From NCBI RefSeq assembly GCF_007860015.1, contig NZ_SJPS01000014.1, positions 1 to 50,835 on the forward strand: a stretch of 50,835 nucleotides of DNA. Reading direction: 5' to 3'. The translations under genes and the position numbers were made by a program. The DNA comes from Bythopirellula polymerisocia. Lineage in GTDB: Bacteria > Planctomycetota > Planctomycetia > Pirellulales > Lacipirellulaceae. Of this stretch, positions 42,161 to 50,835 are shown piece after piece (the first letter of the stretch is position 1; the number at the start of each line of letters is the position of its first letter). Under the pieces are notes generated by a model, which was not told the DNA's origin, did not search any database, and saw only the letters and a program-made list of their open reading frames with translations.

Positions 42161-43777
42161 ATGTCAATCAGCGATAATGAACTTTACGAATTGTTCGGCG
42201 CTCTTACCAATGACGTGATCACACCACAGCAACACGATTTATTGGCAGAGGCACTATCCAAAGATGCGGTAGCACGTGAACTTTACTACCAATATACGGA
42301 CGTGCATATTGGATTGCGCCGCATATTCGATTTGAGCGATCTTCTTGGACCCACCGGTACGTTGGACTCTGATGCCTCCAAAGAATTGTCTCCGGCGCGA
42401 CATGGCAAACAACGCCGCCTAAACGTTTGGACACACTTTGGTGCGATTGCAGCTACTATTCTTGGAGTCCTTGGATTCCATATTCTTGTTCGTGACGAAG
42501 TAACTGTGCCAGCTAGCATCCCTGTTGCTGAATCCACCACATCCAATTTGCCCGTTTCTTATATAGCGACCCTTGTTAAATCTGCTGATTGCATTTGGGA
42601 GGGTGAACATGGGCCAAAGTTTGATGGTCAGAGACTCTTGACAAATGAATTGCACCTCAGAGAAGGTGTCGCCGAGTTTGGTTTCGACGCGGGAGTGCGG
42701 ATCGTCATGGAAGGCCCTGCTTTTCTGACCATCGATTCCGCCACAAGTGCAATGTTGACTAATGGCAAAGTAGTACTACATGGTAGCGAAATGAGTGGCC
42801 CATTCGCATTACGTACACCATTAACGACCTTATTAGATATAGGCACCGAATATGGCGCTGTGGTCGGGCCCCAGGGGGATACGGAAGTCTATGTTTTTGA
42901 CGGGGAAGTCTCTGTGATTCCAAGTGCCGATACAGACAGCGATGTTGAACCGCAACAGATGACCGTCGGGCAGGCAAGTCGTTTCGAAACTACAGGGCGT
43001 ACGTCTATAGACTTTGCTTCAACACGATTCGTACGCCAAGTTCCAGAGTCGTCATTGCCGTCGTTGAATCAGAAGAAAGCTCTGCTGGCGTACGAAGGAT
43101 TTGACTACCAGACGAAACGCCTAGGTAATGCAAATGGTGGGCTGGGCTGGATAGGGCCTTGGCGTGCTTGGTACAGAAAGAATGAACCCTCCTTTTCAAG
43201 GGTGAGGTTTGACAATGCTCTTGGTCAAGGATCATGCCTTAGAGTATTTGGCAAAAAGAAGGTGTCCTGGCGCACTCTCGAAAATCCTATTCGGCTTGAT
43301 ACAGATGGTGTTTACTACCTCAGTTTTTTGCTCCGGAAAATTGGCGAGTTGGAACATGAGAAATCCCAATGGGGAGCCATTGAACTGCGAACTAGTGATT
43401 CACAGAATGACGATTCTAAGTTGTCCATTGGAATGAGTTCAGAACGATTCTTGTGTATTACCCACAACAAACAGCAATTACTATCAGCACCATCCATGCC
43501 GATCAACGAGACTATTCGATTTGTATTGAAGATTGTTGCCGGACAAGAAGCACCTGATCAAGTAATGGCCAGATGGTATGGTCCTGCTGAATCTCTGGGT
43601 GTGAATGAGCCATATATCTGGAGTGCACGCTTGCAGCCAGAGTATGGCAATGCGGTTTTTAATCAGCTTTCTATCCGAGTAGGTGGTGACGTTGGGTATC
43701 TAGTCGATGAATTGCGACTCGGAACGAATTGGTCCTCAATTGCTAACGGCAGCTCGATGGAGCCAATCAAACACTAG
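42161..43777 (+). CDS. FecR-like membrane regulator with C-terminal lectin-like domain
   Basis: A 538-residue protein. The N-terminal cytoplasmic helical part (about 85 residues) contains LAEALSKDAVARELYYQY, typical of planctomycete anti-sigma partners. One transmembrane helix lies near 95-110 (IAATILGVLGFHILV). A FecR domain with EFGFDAGVRIVMEGPAFLTI, then TPLTTLLDIGTEYG, follows. The last 200 residues form beta-rich LamG/concanavalin-like sequence (YEGFDYQTKRLGNANGG, then VGYLVDELRLG). It probably holds the sigma factor in check until the outer domain senses a glycan or another signal. The sigma gene ends two bases upstream. Confidence 0.87.
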   Translation: MSISDNELYELFGALTNDVITPQQHDLLAEALSKDAVARELYYQYTDVHIGLRRIFDLSDLLGPTGTLDSDASKELSPARHGKQRRLNVWTHFGAIAATILGVLGFHILVRDEVTVPASIPVAESTTSNLPVSYIATLVKSADCIWEGEHGPKFDGQRLLTNELHLREGVAEFGFDAGVRIVMEGPAFLTIDSATSAMLTNGKVVLHGSEMSGPFALRTPLTTLLDIGTEYGAVVGPQGDTEVYVFDGEVSVIPSADTDSDVEPQQMTVGQASRFETTGRTSIDFASTRFVRQVPESSLPSLNQKKALLAYEGFDYQTKRLGNANGGLGWIGPWRAWYRKNEPSFSRVRFDNALGQGSCLRVFGKKKVSWRTLENPIRLDTDGVYYLSFLLRKIGELEHEKSQWGAIELRTSDSQNDDSKLSIGMSSERFLCITHNKQQLLSAPSMPINETIRFVLKIVAGQEAPDQVMARWYGPAESLGVNEPYIWSARLQPEYGNAVFNQLSIRVGGDVGYLVDELRLGTNWSSIANGSSMEPIKH

Positions 43778-43817
43778 GCGTCGTGTGATGTCAGCGTGAT
43801 AAGAATCGCAATAAGCC

Positions 43818-45302
43818 ATGGTGAGTCATCTCTCAAAGCATTTCGCAGGTCTTGTCCTCGTGTACCCTATCGAGAGTGCTGGAAGCCTGCACTACTTTGT
43901 ATTGTATATCATCGCTTTTTCGAGTGCTGCTTTCAACGGCGAAGTTCGAGCAGTCTCCCCACGGCCGAATGTTGTTATTTTACTGGCCGATGATCTCGGC
44001 TGGAACGATGTGAGCTATCACGGCAGTGAGATTCAGACGCCTCATATCGATCGACTCGTCGAAAGTGGCGCCTGCCTCGACCAGTTTTACGTTCAACCTA
44101 TTTGCTCGCCGACCCGCACGGCGCTTATGACTGGTCGCTATCCTATGCGCAGCGGAATGCACGCGAGAGTTGTCCGACCCTGGCATACCAAAGGCTTGCC
44201 CCTCGAAGAGCGTCTACTTCCGGAAGCACTCCGTGACGCTGGATATTCGACAGCCATATGCGGTAAGTGGCACTTGGGCATGGCGGATCCTGCGTACCTC
44301 CCCCTGGCACGTGGATTCGACCATCAATACGGACACATAGGGGGCCATATCGACTATTTCAAGCATACGTACTACGGTGCGCTCGATTGGCATCGCGACC
44401 AGATTCCTTTGCAGGAGAATGGTTATACCACCGAGCTGATTGCCGACGAAGCCGTCAAAATATTAAAAGAGCATGATTTGAAAAAGCCACTGTTTCTCCT
44501 CGTGTCATTTAACGCTCCGCACAGCCCTCAGCAAGTGCCGAATCAATACCTACTCCGCAACAAGCATATCACTAATAAGAGACGCCAGACTTATGCAGGA
44601 ATGGTCAGCTGTATGGATGACATGATCGGGAGGATTGTTGACACTCTCGGTGAACTTGGTCTGCGTGAGAACACGCTTATATTTTTCTGCTCCGACAATG
44701 GGGGAGCGACGAACACAGCAGCTAATAACGAGCCACTACGTGGACATAAGGGCCAACTCTATGAAGGGGGCATTCGCGTGCCTGCAGCAGCCGTTTGGCG
44801 AGATGTTATTAGTCCAGGCACAATCATCGACGAGCCATTGCATATCGTCGATATTTATCCAACTCTCATCTGCTTAGCGGGGGGTACGCTCAAACAACCG
44901 CTCCCTATCGATGGCCGAGACGCTTGGCTGACCATCGCCGAGGGCGCTTCATCGCCCCATGAAGCAATCCTTTTCAATGCTCTCGGTCGCCAAGGTGCAA
45001 TTCGGCAGGGGAACTGGAAGCTTGTTCGCAACGGGATGAAAGCTTCTCAGCCCCCGGTTATCGAACTCTTTGACCTGAGCAAAGATCCCAACGAAAAGCA
45101 GAATGTGGCTACTCAGCAACTTCAAAAGGTAGCCGAACTCACGATGCTACTCGACGAATTTTCCAGAGTTGAAGTCGAACCGGACGGCCTAGAACCGAAT
45201 GAACCAGCAGATTTCCGCGCTCCTGAAGTGTGGGATTTTTCTTCCTCTTCCATCAAAGCAGTGTCGAAAGCATTCAGCAGGGCTACTAATACCAAGCACT
45301 AA
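43818..45302 (+). CDS. Secreted sulfatase (family S1), CSPTR type
   Basis: A 494-residue protein. The hydrophobic stretch FVLYIIAFSSAAF acts as signal segment, placed further in than usual, so the true start may be later than ATG 43818. VVILLADDLGWNDVSYHG has D58-D59; FGly motif CSPTR (C96); CGKWHLG; FFCSDNGGATN; LYEGGIRVPA. The sequence is of the 4-sulfatase/arylsulfatase B-like kind common in planctomycetes. It follows the FecR-like gene by 40 bases and may be under the same control. Confidence 0.92.
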   Translation: MVSHLSKHFAGLVLVYPIESAGSLHYFVLYIIAFSSAAFNGEVRAVSPRPNVVILLADDLGWNDVSYHGSEIQTPHIDRLVESGACLDQFYVQPICSPTRTALMTGRYPMRSGMHARVVRPWHTKGLPLEERLLPEALRDAGYSTAICGKWHLGMADPAYLPLARGFDHQYGHIGGHIDYFKHTYYGALDWHRDQIPLQENGYTTELIADEAVKILKEHDLKKPLFLLVSFNAPHSPQQVPNQYLLRNKHITNKRRQTYAGMVSCMDDMIGRIVDTLGELGLRENTLIFFCSDNGGATNTAANNEPLRGHKGQLYEGGIRVPAAAVWRDVISPGTIIDEPLHIVDIYPTLICLAGGTLKQPLPIDGRDAWLTIAEGASSPHEAILFNALGRQGAIRQGNWKLVRNGMKASQPPVIELFDLSKDPNEKQNVATQQLQKVAELTMLLDEFSRVEVEPDGLEPNEPADFRAPEVWDFSSSSIKAVSKAFSRATNTKH

Positions 45303-45509
45303 GACTTTCCCTGAATCGCCTACAGGGGCGCTGTCGTGAGTTCTTTCATTAAGAACAACATATGTTTATGGACTCGCCACGAAACCGACGCTTTAGAAGA
45401 TACTCACTTAAAAGCAACATAAATCAAATCTAGATATTTATCCCGAACAGCAGATTAAAGAATACAGAATCTTACCTTGTTCGTTACTTAATAAACTATC
45501 GTGAAAACC

Positions 45510-47144
45510 ATGAAACATCCAAAATGCCACGATATTTTGTCACTCGGCATGTCTGTTTCATTGCTTGGGTCACGTTTTGCTGTACTTTTGATCGTTGTGA
45601 TTCTTGGCAGTCAATCCTTCGCAGACAACTTTTTTGATGGGCCTCCGGCGACTCTAGACGAGCCGATGTTCTTTAGTATTTATTCCATTCTTCCCTTGCA
45701 AAAGGGCAACACGAATATGCAGAAGATTGCAGATGCAAACTTTACTGCAGCGGGGCCCTACTATGGCTCAGAAGGGGATCCGACGGTCAATCCGAGCGCG
45801 TTTTACGCTCGAGTGGGTGAAGCCGCTGCGCGTGGCTTAAATTACATCGCTCATATCCCAATGCACCCCTATGTAATCAATGATACAGACGGTTTTATCC
45901 GCGACAATAGTATGAATGCCATCTCTGAAGCAGATTTACGGGCACATGTGCGACAAGTCATGGACTTCACGCTGAATTCCCCAATTGCGAATGAAACTGT
46001 CTCGACGTGGTTCACAGCACCTGAAGAGCTTCGGCCCTGGCGAACCGCTGAAATGAACTATCTTAGTATTGTTGCTGATGAGGTAAAGAGCTACGACCCT
46101 CTAGGACGAGCGGTGGCAATGTACAACCCCACCCATCGCACGAGCAGCCAATTGGAAACTGTTGTCAGCCAAGGCCTCGATTGGACAATGATGGGGGTGT
46201 ACGTCACGGATGTGGCATTTGAAACACGTGGTGCTCGTGTGGCAGACGGTGTCGATCGAATCGTGAACGCTGCAAACAGCAGTATCAGTACACCGGTGGC
46301 GGTGTTCCAGTTGTCTGAAGACTTTGATACTGCGGAAATTCTAGGTCTGCGAAATGCGTTGGGAGGAGTTTCTCAAGCTGAAGCCATTAAGCAGGTGATT
46401 CGTCACGACGTTTACCAAGGACTGTTGCGTGGAACGCAGGCTATGCAGATTTGGTCTGGTTGTGATTGTAGAACAGGTCTAACTACTTACACAGAGCAGC
46501 TTGACGGTTACATATCAGTGTCTGAGAATTTGAATCGGAATCTTGGACTATCGAATGTCTTTCTCCAAGGAGAACACCGGACCGACTTCCATGCAACAGT
46601 TCTATCTGGACATGAAACTGTAACTCACGAGTCGACGACAATTGATACAGTTACTTTAGCCGATATTGCCTATGGAGATTACAGGTATTTATTTTTGGCT
46701 AACTCGTCGAATAGTCATTTGGCCATTAGCGTCGACGGGCTACCGCGAGGTATTCCTCAAATCATCGACCTTTTCGCGAACGCTTCGGATTTAGTGGTAT
46801 TAAACAGCACTGGCCAAATGCTGCTGACTATGGAACCGCTGGAAGTGATAGCGTTGCAGATCGAAAGTGTTTCCAATGCTGACGCAGATGGCGATGGTGA
46901 CGTCGATGGCAGAGATTTTTTGGCTTGGCAAGGCAGTTTTGGCGAATCAGGCGCAACTACCGTAGCCGGAGGGGATTTTAACTACGATGGCCTAGTTGAT
47001 AGCGCCGACCTAGCCGTTTGGAAAAATCAATTTAACGCTAGTGCTGCTGCAGCATTCTCTGCTGCGGTGCCGGAACCGTCATGCAGTCTCATGGCAGTTG
47101 GTTTGATATGGTTCTTTGCTACTTGTCGTAGAGTGCAAGTTTAA
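45510..47144 (+). CDS. Secreted dockerin/PEP-CTERM protein, possible glycosidase
   Basis: A protein of about 544 residues (GTG 45501 is an alternative start). It has a signal peptide (LLIVVILGSQSFA) and then about 380 residues reading like a TIM-barrel enzyme: PMFFSIYSILP, TWFTAPEELRPW, LDWTMMGVYVTD, QAMQIWSG. A dockerin pair follows, DADGDGDVDGRDFLAWQ and DFNYDGLVDSADLAVWK. It ends in VPEPS, a hydrophobic helix and RR: the PEP-CTERM signal for exosortase processing. The catalytic family is not recognisable to me. The context suggests work on the same sulfated polymer, retained at the cell surface. Confidence 0.8.
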   Translation: MKHPKCHDILSLGMSVSLLGSRFAVLLIVVILGSQSFADNFFDGPPATLDEPMFFSIYSILPLQKGNTNMQKIADANFTAAGPYYGSEGDPTVNPSAFYARVGEAAARGLNYIAHIPMHPYVINDTDGFIRDNSMNAISEADLRAHVRQVMDFTLNSPIANETVSTWFTAPEELRPWRTAEMNYLSIVADEVKSYDPLGRAVAMYNPTHRTSSQLETVVSQGLDWTMMGVYVTDVAFETRGARVADGVDRIVNAANSSISTPVAVFQLSEDFDTAEILGLRNALGGVSQAEAIKQVIRHDVYQGLLRGTQAMQIWSGCDCRTGLTTYTEQLDGYISVSENLNRNLGLSNVFLQGEHRTDFHATVLSGHETVTHESTTIDTVTLADIAYGDYRYLFLANSSNSHLAISVDGLPRGIPQIIDLFANASDLVVLNSTGQMLLTMEPLEVIALQIESVSNADADGDGDVDGRDFLAWQGSFGESGATTVAGGDFNYDGLVDSADLAVWKNQFNASAAAAFSAAVPEPSCSLMAVGLIWFFATCRRVQV

Positions 47145-47182
47145 GAATACAAAACACTTTTTTGATTCGGAAGGAACTCGAA

Positions 47183-48724
47183 ATGATTCGATTTATTGTG
47201 TTAGGCATTGCTTGCATTCTGATGGTTTGTAGCCCAGCACTTGCTGCTGAGTTGGATCAACCCAACATCGTGCTTATATACGGTGACGATATTGGCTACG
47301 GCGATCTAGGGTGCTACGGAGCTACTGGCATTCCTACGCCAAACATCGATCAATTGGCTGCGGAAGGTCTTCGTTTTTCCTCGGCATACTGCACGTCGGC
47401 TACCTGTACACCCAGCCGCTATAGTCTGCTCACGGGAGAGTACGCATGGCGTCGTGAGGGAACCGGAATCGCGCCTCCGAATAGTCCTGCATTAATCGAA
47501 TCAGGCAGGACGACTTTGGCGTCGATTCTGAAGAAATCTGGTTACTCGACAGGTATCGTCGGCAAATGGCACTTGGGACTGGGAAAGCCTCCCAAACCTG
47601 ATTGGTCCGGATTAATTAAGCCAGGACCATTGGAAATTGGCTTCGACTATTGCTTTCTCATGCCGACGACGAACGATCGAGTCCCATGTGTTTATGTAGA
47701 GAATCATCAAATTGTCGGCCTGGATCCAAAGGACCCAGTCGATGTATTCATGAAAAACCCTGACGGCCAGCCCTCCGGCCAAACACATCGTGAGGTGCTA
47801 AAAATGGACTGGTCCCATGGACATTACGACTCGATCGTCAACGGGATCAGTCGTATTGGCTTCATGGTTGGCGGTCACGATGCTCGCTGGGTAGATGAAG
47901 ACATGTCAGATGTTTTCATTTCTAAAGCTAAGGAGTTCATAGACCAAAACAGTGACCAGCGGTTTTTCTTGTACTTCTCTTCGCAATCAATTCATGTACC
48001 CCGAGCACCAAACTCTCGGTTTGTCGGTTCCACTCACCATGGCCCGCGAGGAGATGCAGTAGTGGAATTCGACAGTTGTGTTGGCGAAATAGTAGATACA
48101 CTTCGAGACCACGGCATTCTCGATAACACACTCCTGCTAATCACTAGTGACAACGGCCCGGTATTAGACGATGGGTATCAAGATCAAGCCGAAGAAAAGC
48201 TCGGAGCCCACAAACCTGCTGGGCCGTTCCGTGGGGGTAAATATAGCAACTTTGAAGGGGGTACTCGCGTACCTCTGATTGTTTCGTGGCCCGGCAGACT
48301 ACAGCCTGGAGTATCCGATGCACTGATTTCTCAAATTGACTTTGCTGCTACCCTGAAAACAATTGCCAACTCGAATATGGAAATTGGAAGTTCGGCAATT
48401 CCCGATAGTCTTGATCTTTCGAAAGTTCTACTAGGCGTGACCTCCAGCGGACGTGACTACGTAGTAGAACATGCGGGATCTCTCTCTATCAGAAAAGGAG
48501 ATTGGAAATATATCGAACCTTCAAGCGGCCCAGCAATGAATCTTGATACTAATACAGAACTCGGAAATAGCCAGAAGCCTCAATTATATAATCTGGCAAA
48601 TGATCCTGGTGAGTCCAAGAATCTTGCTCCGGACTTTCCTACGCAACTCGCAGAAATGCAAAAGGTACTTGCCGAAATTCGCGATTCCCCACACCACCAG
48701 GGAACGACTTCAACAGGCAATTGA
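47183..48724 (+). CDS. Secreted sulfatase (family S1), CTPSR type
   Basis: A 513-residue protein from ATG 47183, preceded by GGAAGG; a TTG at 47162 is in frame but weaker. The signal peptide ends near ALAAE. IVLIYGDDIGYGDLGCYG (D35, D36) and FGly motif CTPSR (C75) are present, followed by VGKWHLGLG, ITSDNGPVLDDG and FRGGKYSNFEGG. The arrangement matches arylsulfatase A-like planctomycete enzymes. It follows the dockerin/PEP-CTERM gene after 38 bases and probably shares its transcript. Confidence 0.93.
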   Translation: MIRFIVLGIACILMVCSPALAAELDQPNIVLIYGDDIGYGDLGCYGATGIPTPNIDQLAAEGLRFSSAYCTSATCTPSRYSLLTGEYAWRREGTGIAPPNSPALIESGRTTLASILKKSGYSTGIVGKWHLGLGKPPKPDWSGLIKPGPLEIGFDYCFLMPTTNDRVPCVYVENHQIVGLDPKDPVDVFMKNPDGQPSGQTHREVLKMDWSHGHYDSIVNGISRIGFMVGGHDARWVDEDMSDVFISKAKEFIDQNSDQRFFLYFSSQSIHVPRAPNSRFVGSTHHGPRGDAVVEFDSCVGEIVDTLRDHGILDNTLLLITSDNGPVLDDGYQDQAEEKLGAHKPAGPFRGGKYSNFEGGTRVPLIVSWPGRLQPGVSDALISQIDFAATLKTIANSNMEIGSSAIPDSLDLSKVLLGVTSSGRDYVVEHAGSLSIRKGDWKYIEPSSGPAMNLDTNTELGNSQKPQLYNLANDPGESKNLAPDFPTQLAEMQKVLAEIRDSPHHQGTTSTGN

Positions 48725-48823
48725 GCATGAAGGGCTAGCTTTCTTGATTTCATGGCAAGTGGCTGTGTATACAACGTATCCCAGGGTGATTGATTATGAC
48801 TTGCGGCAGATCCAGAGTGCACT

Positions 48824-49555
48824 ATGAACAACAATATGATCCGATCGCTATCCAGTATTCTCATTGGCTTGCTTGGTGTGCCTCTGGGGCAGGCATTCGA
48901 GCCCATGACGTTTCGCGATCTCTTCAATGGCAAAGATCTTGCTGGTTGGGTGAACGTGAATACGAGTCCAGAGACGTGGAGTGTTCGGGATGGCTTGCTT
49001 ATTTGTAGCGGACGTCCGATTGGCGTAATGCGCACTGAAAAGCAATATGAAAATTTCCTCTTACATATTGAGTGGCGACATATGGAGGCCGGCGGCAACT
49101 CAGGCATTTTTGCATGGAGTGAGGGAACTGTGCCTGAAGGAGAACAGTTGCCCAAGGGTCTCGAAATTCAAATGTTGGAACTCGACTGGATCAACCAGAA
49201 CAAAAACAAGGATGGCGTGTTGCCACCAATAGCGTATGTGCACGGCGAGATATTTGGAGCGAACGGATTGGTTGCTATCCCGGACAATCCTCGCGGCACA
49301 CGAAGCAAATCGATTGAAAACCGTTGCAAAGGCAAAGGTGAGTGGAATAGTTATGACGTTTCTTGTGTCGATGGTGTTGTCAAACTGTCAGTCAACGGCA
49401 AGTTTGTAAATGGAGTAAGTCACTCGACTGTGAAGAAGGGATATCTCTGCCTTGAATCTGAAGGGGCAGAGATCCATTTTCGCAACATTTGCATTTTAGA
49501 ACTGCCCGCTGGCATCACAACCTCCGAGCAAACGGCACCGAAGGTGCGTGACTAA
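48824..49555 (+). CDS. DUF1080 protein (3-keto-disaccharide hydrolase family)
   Basis: A 243-residue secreted protein. The short signal (LSSILIGLLGVPLGQAF) precedes FRDLFNGKDLAGWVN, then GLLICSGRPIGVMRTEKQY and NFLLHIEWRHMEAGGNSGIF, then LPKGLEIQML, ending in strands with GYLCLESEGAEIHFRNI. These are the landmarks of DUF1080, a concanavalin-like fold that is very expanded in Planctomycetota and linked to 3-keto-glucoside hydrolysis. Gfo/Idh-type oxidoreductases, such as the one at 32791, can make 3-keto sugars, so the two may work in one route (inference). Confidence 0.92.
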   Translation: MNNNMIRSLSSILIGLLGVPLGQAFEPMTFRDLFNGKDLAGWVNVNTSPETWSVRDGLLICSGRPIGVMRTEKQYENFLLHIEWRHMEAGGNSGIFAWSEGTVPEGEQLPKGLEIQMLELDWINQNKNKDGVLPPIAYVHGEIFGANGLVAIPDNPRGTRSKSIENRCKGKGEWNSYDVSCVDGVVKLSVNGKFVNGVSHSTVKKGYLCLESEGAEIHFRNICILELPAGITTSEQTAPKVRD

Positions 49556-49850
49556 ATGTGTGCAATTGCATGGATATTTTGCAGACGCATGGGGGCATCT
49601 GAAAAAGCAACCATCTACTCACCACACTTTGAGAAATGATGTGTGTTTCGGATGTCTCATAGACTATAGCTTTCAAATCGTGATAACCCGCATGATTGAC
49701 AAGGACGAATAAACTTGCAAACATTGAATGGGAAGCTCCCTCTTGGTAGAAATTGTTGTGAATAATATTGAGGGCTTCTGCGAGATGCTCCGGTAGTGTT
49801 CGTCAAGAAGTTACTTCCGGGACAGGGCATTTCCAAGACCTAAGTATGTG
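49556..49850. other. Intergenic region with a relic of an insertion-sequence end
   Basis: No gene. Around 49727-49755 the sequence TTGAATGGGAAGCTCCCTC, continuing through TTGGTAGAAATTG, closely resembles the IS end at 50747-50780 (TTGAAACGGGCAGTCCCTG, then TTTGGTAGGAATTG). It is probably a decayed end of the same or a related element. Confidence 0.45.
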
Positions 49851-50720
49851 TCATTGCTTGGCAGTGCTTAGTTTAATGTGCCGCAGGCGCATCAGATCCT
49901 TGCCGTCCGGAATCTCTGTAGGAACTATTTTTAGTGTGTAATGGCCGGGCTCGAGTTTTACTTTGCCTAGCATGTCATTGGTCCATGAAGAGGGTTCTTT
50001 TTCTGAAAAAGTATTTGATGCATCGACAATCGCCTCAATTATTTGCTCGCCAATTTCTACTCTAAACTGTCCTGCATGCATACCATGCTTGGCAAAGTAC
50101 TCGACTTCTACTTCAAATTCAGCTGTCTCTATAAGGTAAACGGGCCAGCTGATCGTTTGATCCTTGCTTTTCCAATTGATAACACAGTTTTCATAACTCT
50201 TGCCACCACCATAGCGCAAACCATTTCCATTTAGTATGCCATCGAAGCTGCGTAAGACATTATTGTGACGGTTAGCAGCTAATAGCCATATCGGATCGGC
50301 TTCTTCAACGTGCTTTAGTTCAACAACTACCACGGTATTGACTGTGTCGGGACACTGTTGGGGAACATGCAAGTTGATAGTATTTGCGTCAAGACGATGA
50401 ACAATAAGACTGCTTTTCTTTGGATCGCTTAATAGCCTGGCTGATTGTACTAGACTCTGTATTCCTCCAACTTGCAAAATGCCATCTGAAGGCCAATCGA
50501 ACACATGCAGGTACAGTCGATTGTCTTTTAAAGTAGATTCCCCCCAGGCTTGCACGGGCAGTGGTGTGCGTTTTGTGCCTCGAATACTTTCTTGATTTAC
50601 ATCCATCCATTGCCCAATTCCATTGAGGATTTCAAGGTCTTTAGGATCGATAACGCCATTCCCCATAGGTCCAATGTTCATCAGCACATTACCGCCACGA
50701 GCAGCAGCTTTGATAACGTC
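49851..50720 (-). pseudogene. C-terminal part of an alpha-L-fucosidase (GH29), cut by an IS
   Basis: The frame reads DVIKAAARGGNVLMNIGPMG, then IGQWMDVNQESIRGTKRTPL and LYLHVFDWP. This is the end of the GH29 catalytic barrel followed by its beta-sandwich and an extra carbohydrate-binding-like domain (EVEVEYFAKHGMHAGQFRV). The upstream half with the nucleophile Asp is missing. A stop precedes the Asp codon at 50718, and insertion-sequence DNA follows. Before disruption it would have removed alpha-L-fucose, so fucose is a likely component of the target glycan. About 290 residues remain of a probable 650 or more. Confidence 0.85.
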
Positions 50721-50835
50721 CTAATAGTTGCGCAGATTTGTTTAGCTTGAAACGGGCAGTCCCTGTTTGGTAGGAATTGATTTGTGTTAATTCGACCCCT
50801 ACCAAGGACAGGAGACTGCCACGATGGCAAGTGTA
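50721..50835 (+). mobile_element. End of an insertion sequence with the start of its transposase gene
   Basis: The segment contains an imperfect inverted repeat: GGCAGTCCCTGTTTGGTAGG (50755-50774) against CCTACCAAGGACAGGAG ending ACTGCC (50798-50820). It is followed by an ATG at 50824 with GGAG nearby, whose first codons read MASV before the window ends. It truncates the fucosidase gene. The family cannot be named from four residues; the layout would suit an IS4- or IS1380-like element. Confidence 0.6.

Noticed and set aside
1..50835. CRISPR arrays, rRNA or tRNA genes
   Set aside because: I saw no regularly spaced repeats with unique spacers, no conserved rRNA segments and no cloverleaf with a CCA-ready end; a dedicated scan could still find a divergent tRNA.

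Overview
The window looks like a chromosomal stretch of a marine member of the Planctomycetota (Pirellulales/Rhodopirellula-like). The signs are six secreted FGly-type sulfatases, an ECF sigma factor paired with a FecR-like protein, dockerin repeats with a PEP-CTERM sorting signal, a DUF1080 protein, and an integron attC site of the kind I associate with Rhodopirellula. It falls into three blocks.

Block 1 (1-14.9 kb) is accessory DNA. After gene debris, one membrane-protein cassette ends in a structurally convincing attC site. An IS21-family element (1957-4472) then separates two unrelated truncated genes. From 4473 to 14508 all supported genes lie on the plus strand. They begin with a mobilisation-like trio: a HerA/TraG-type ATPase that lost its 5' end, a winged-helix protein and a PD-(D/E)XK-like protein. 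A small membrane protein follows, then a compact ubiquitin-like conjugation module: a beta-grasp Ubl, an E2-like protein and a JAB-E1 fusion. After two excisionase-type HTH genes and a strong promoter/operator comes a second set: a 63-aa tandem-repeat peptide, a 93-aa protein, a second JAB-ThiF/E1 fusion, a single-ring Clp-type AAA+ ATPase and a four-helix membrane protein. This is my main candidate for an undescribed system. Ubl-E2-E1-JAB operons are known, for example Bil-type operons and the families catalogued by Iyer, Burroughs and Aravind. I cannot place this layout, with two JAB-E1 fusions, one E2, one Ubl and an unfoldase, in a named type.

Block 2 (14.9-25.2 kb) is a mobile-element graveyard around a few intact genes: a broken IS200/IS605 element, a DUF937 protein with a dockerin-like tail, a glycine-rich membrane protein, and a sulfatase divergent from an AraC-type regulator. 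An IS110 relic is fused to the end of a large pseudogene that also carries an amber codon and an intact IS200/IS605 insertion. Two orphan domain genes follow, a TSCPD domain and a CHC2 zinc finger.

Block 3 (25.2-50.8 kb) is a polysaccharide-utilisation region. A minus-strand operon encodes GH16, a Gfo/Idh oxidoreductase, GH20, a sodium:solute symporter and a sugar isomerase/epimerase. Plus-strand genes encode a GH3 enzyme, four further sulfatases, an ECF sigma/FecR pair, a dockerin/PEP-CTERM protein and a DUF1080 protein. A fifth sulfatase at 25.2 kb is separated from these by IS30 debris. The block ends with a GH29 alpha-L-fucosidase cut by an insertion sequence that runs off the window. Together they would desulfate and hydrolyse a sulfated glycan containing hexosamine and probably fucose, import the sugars and feed them into metabolism.

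All calls come from reading the sequence; no database search was possible. Start codons were chosen from Shine-Dalgarno spacing where visible.
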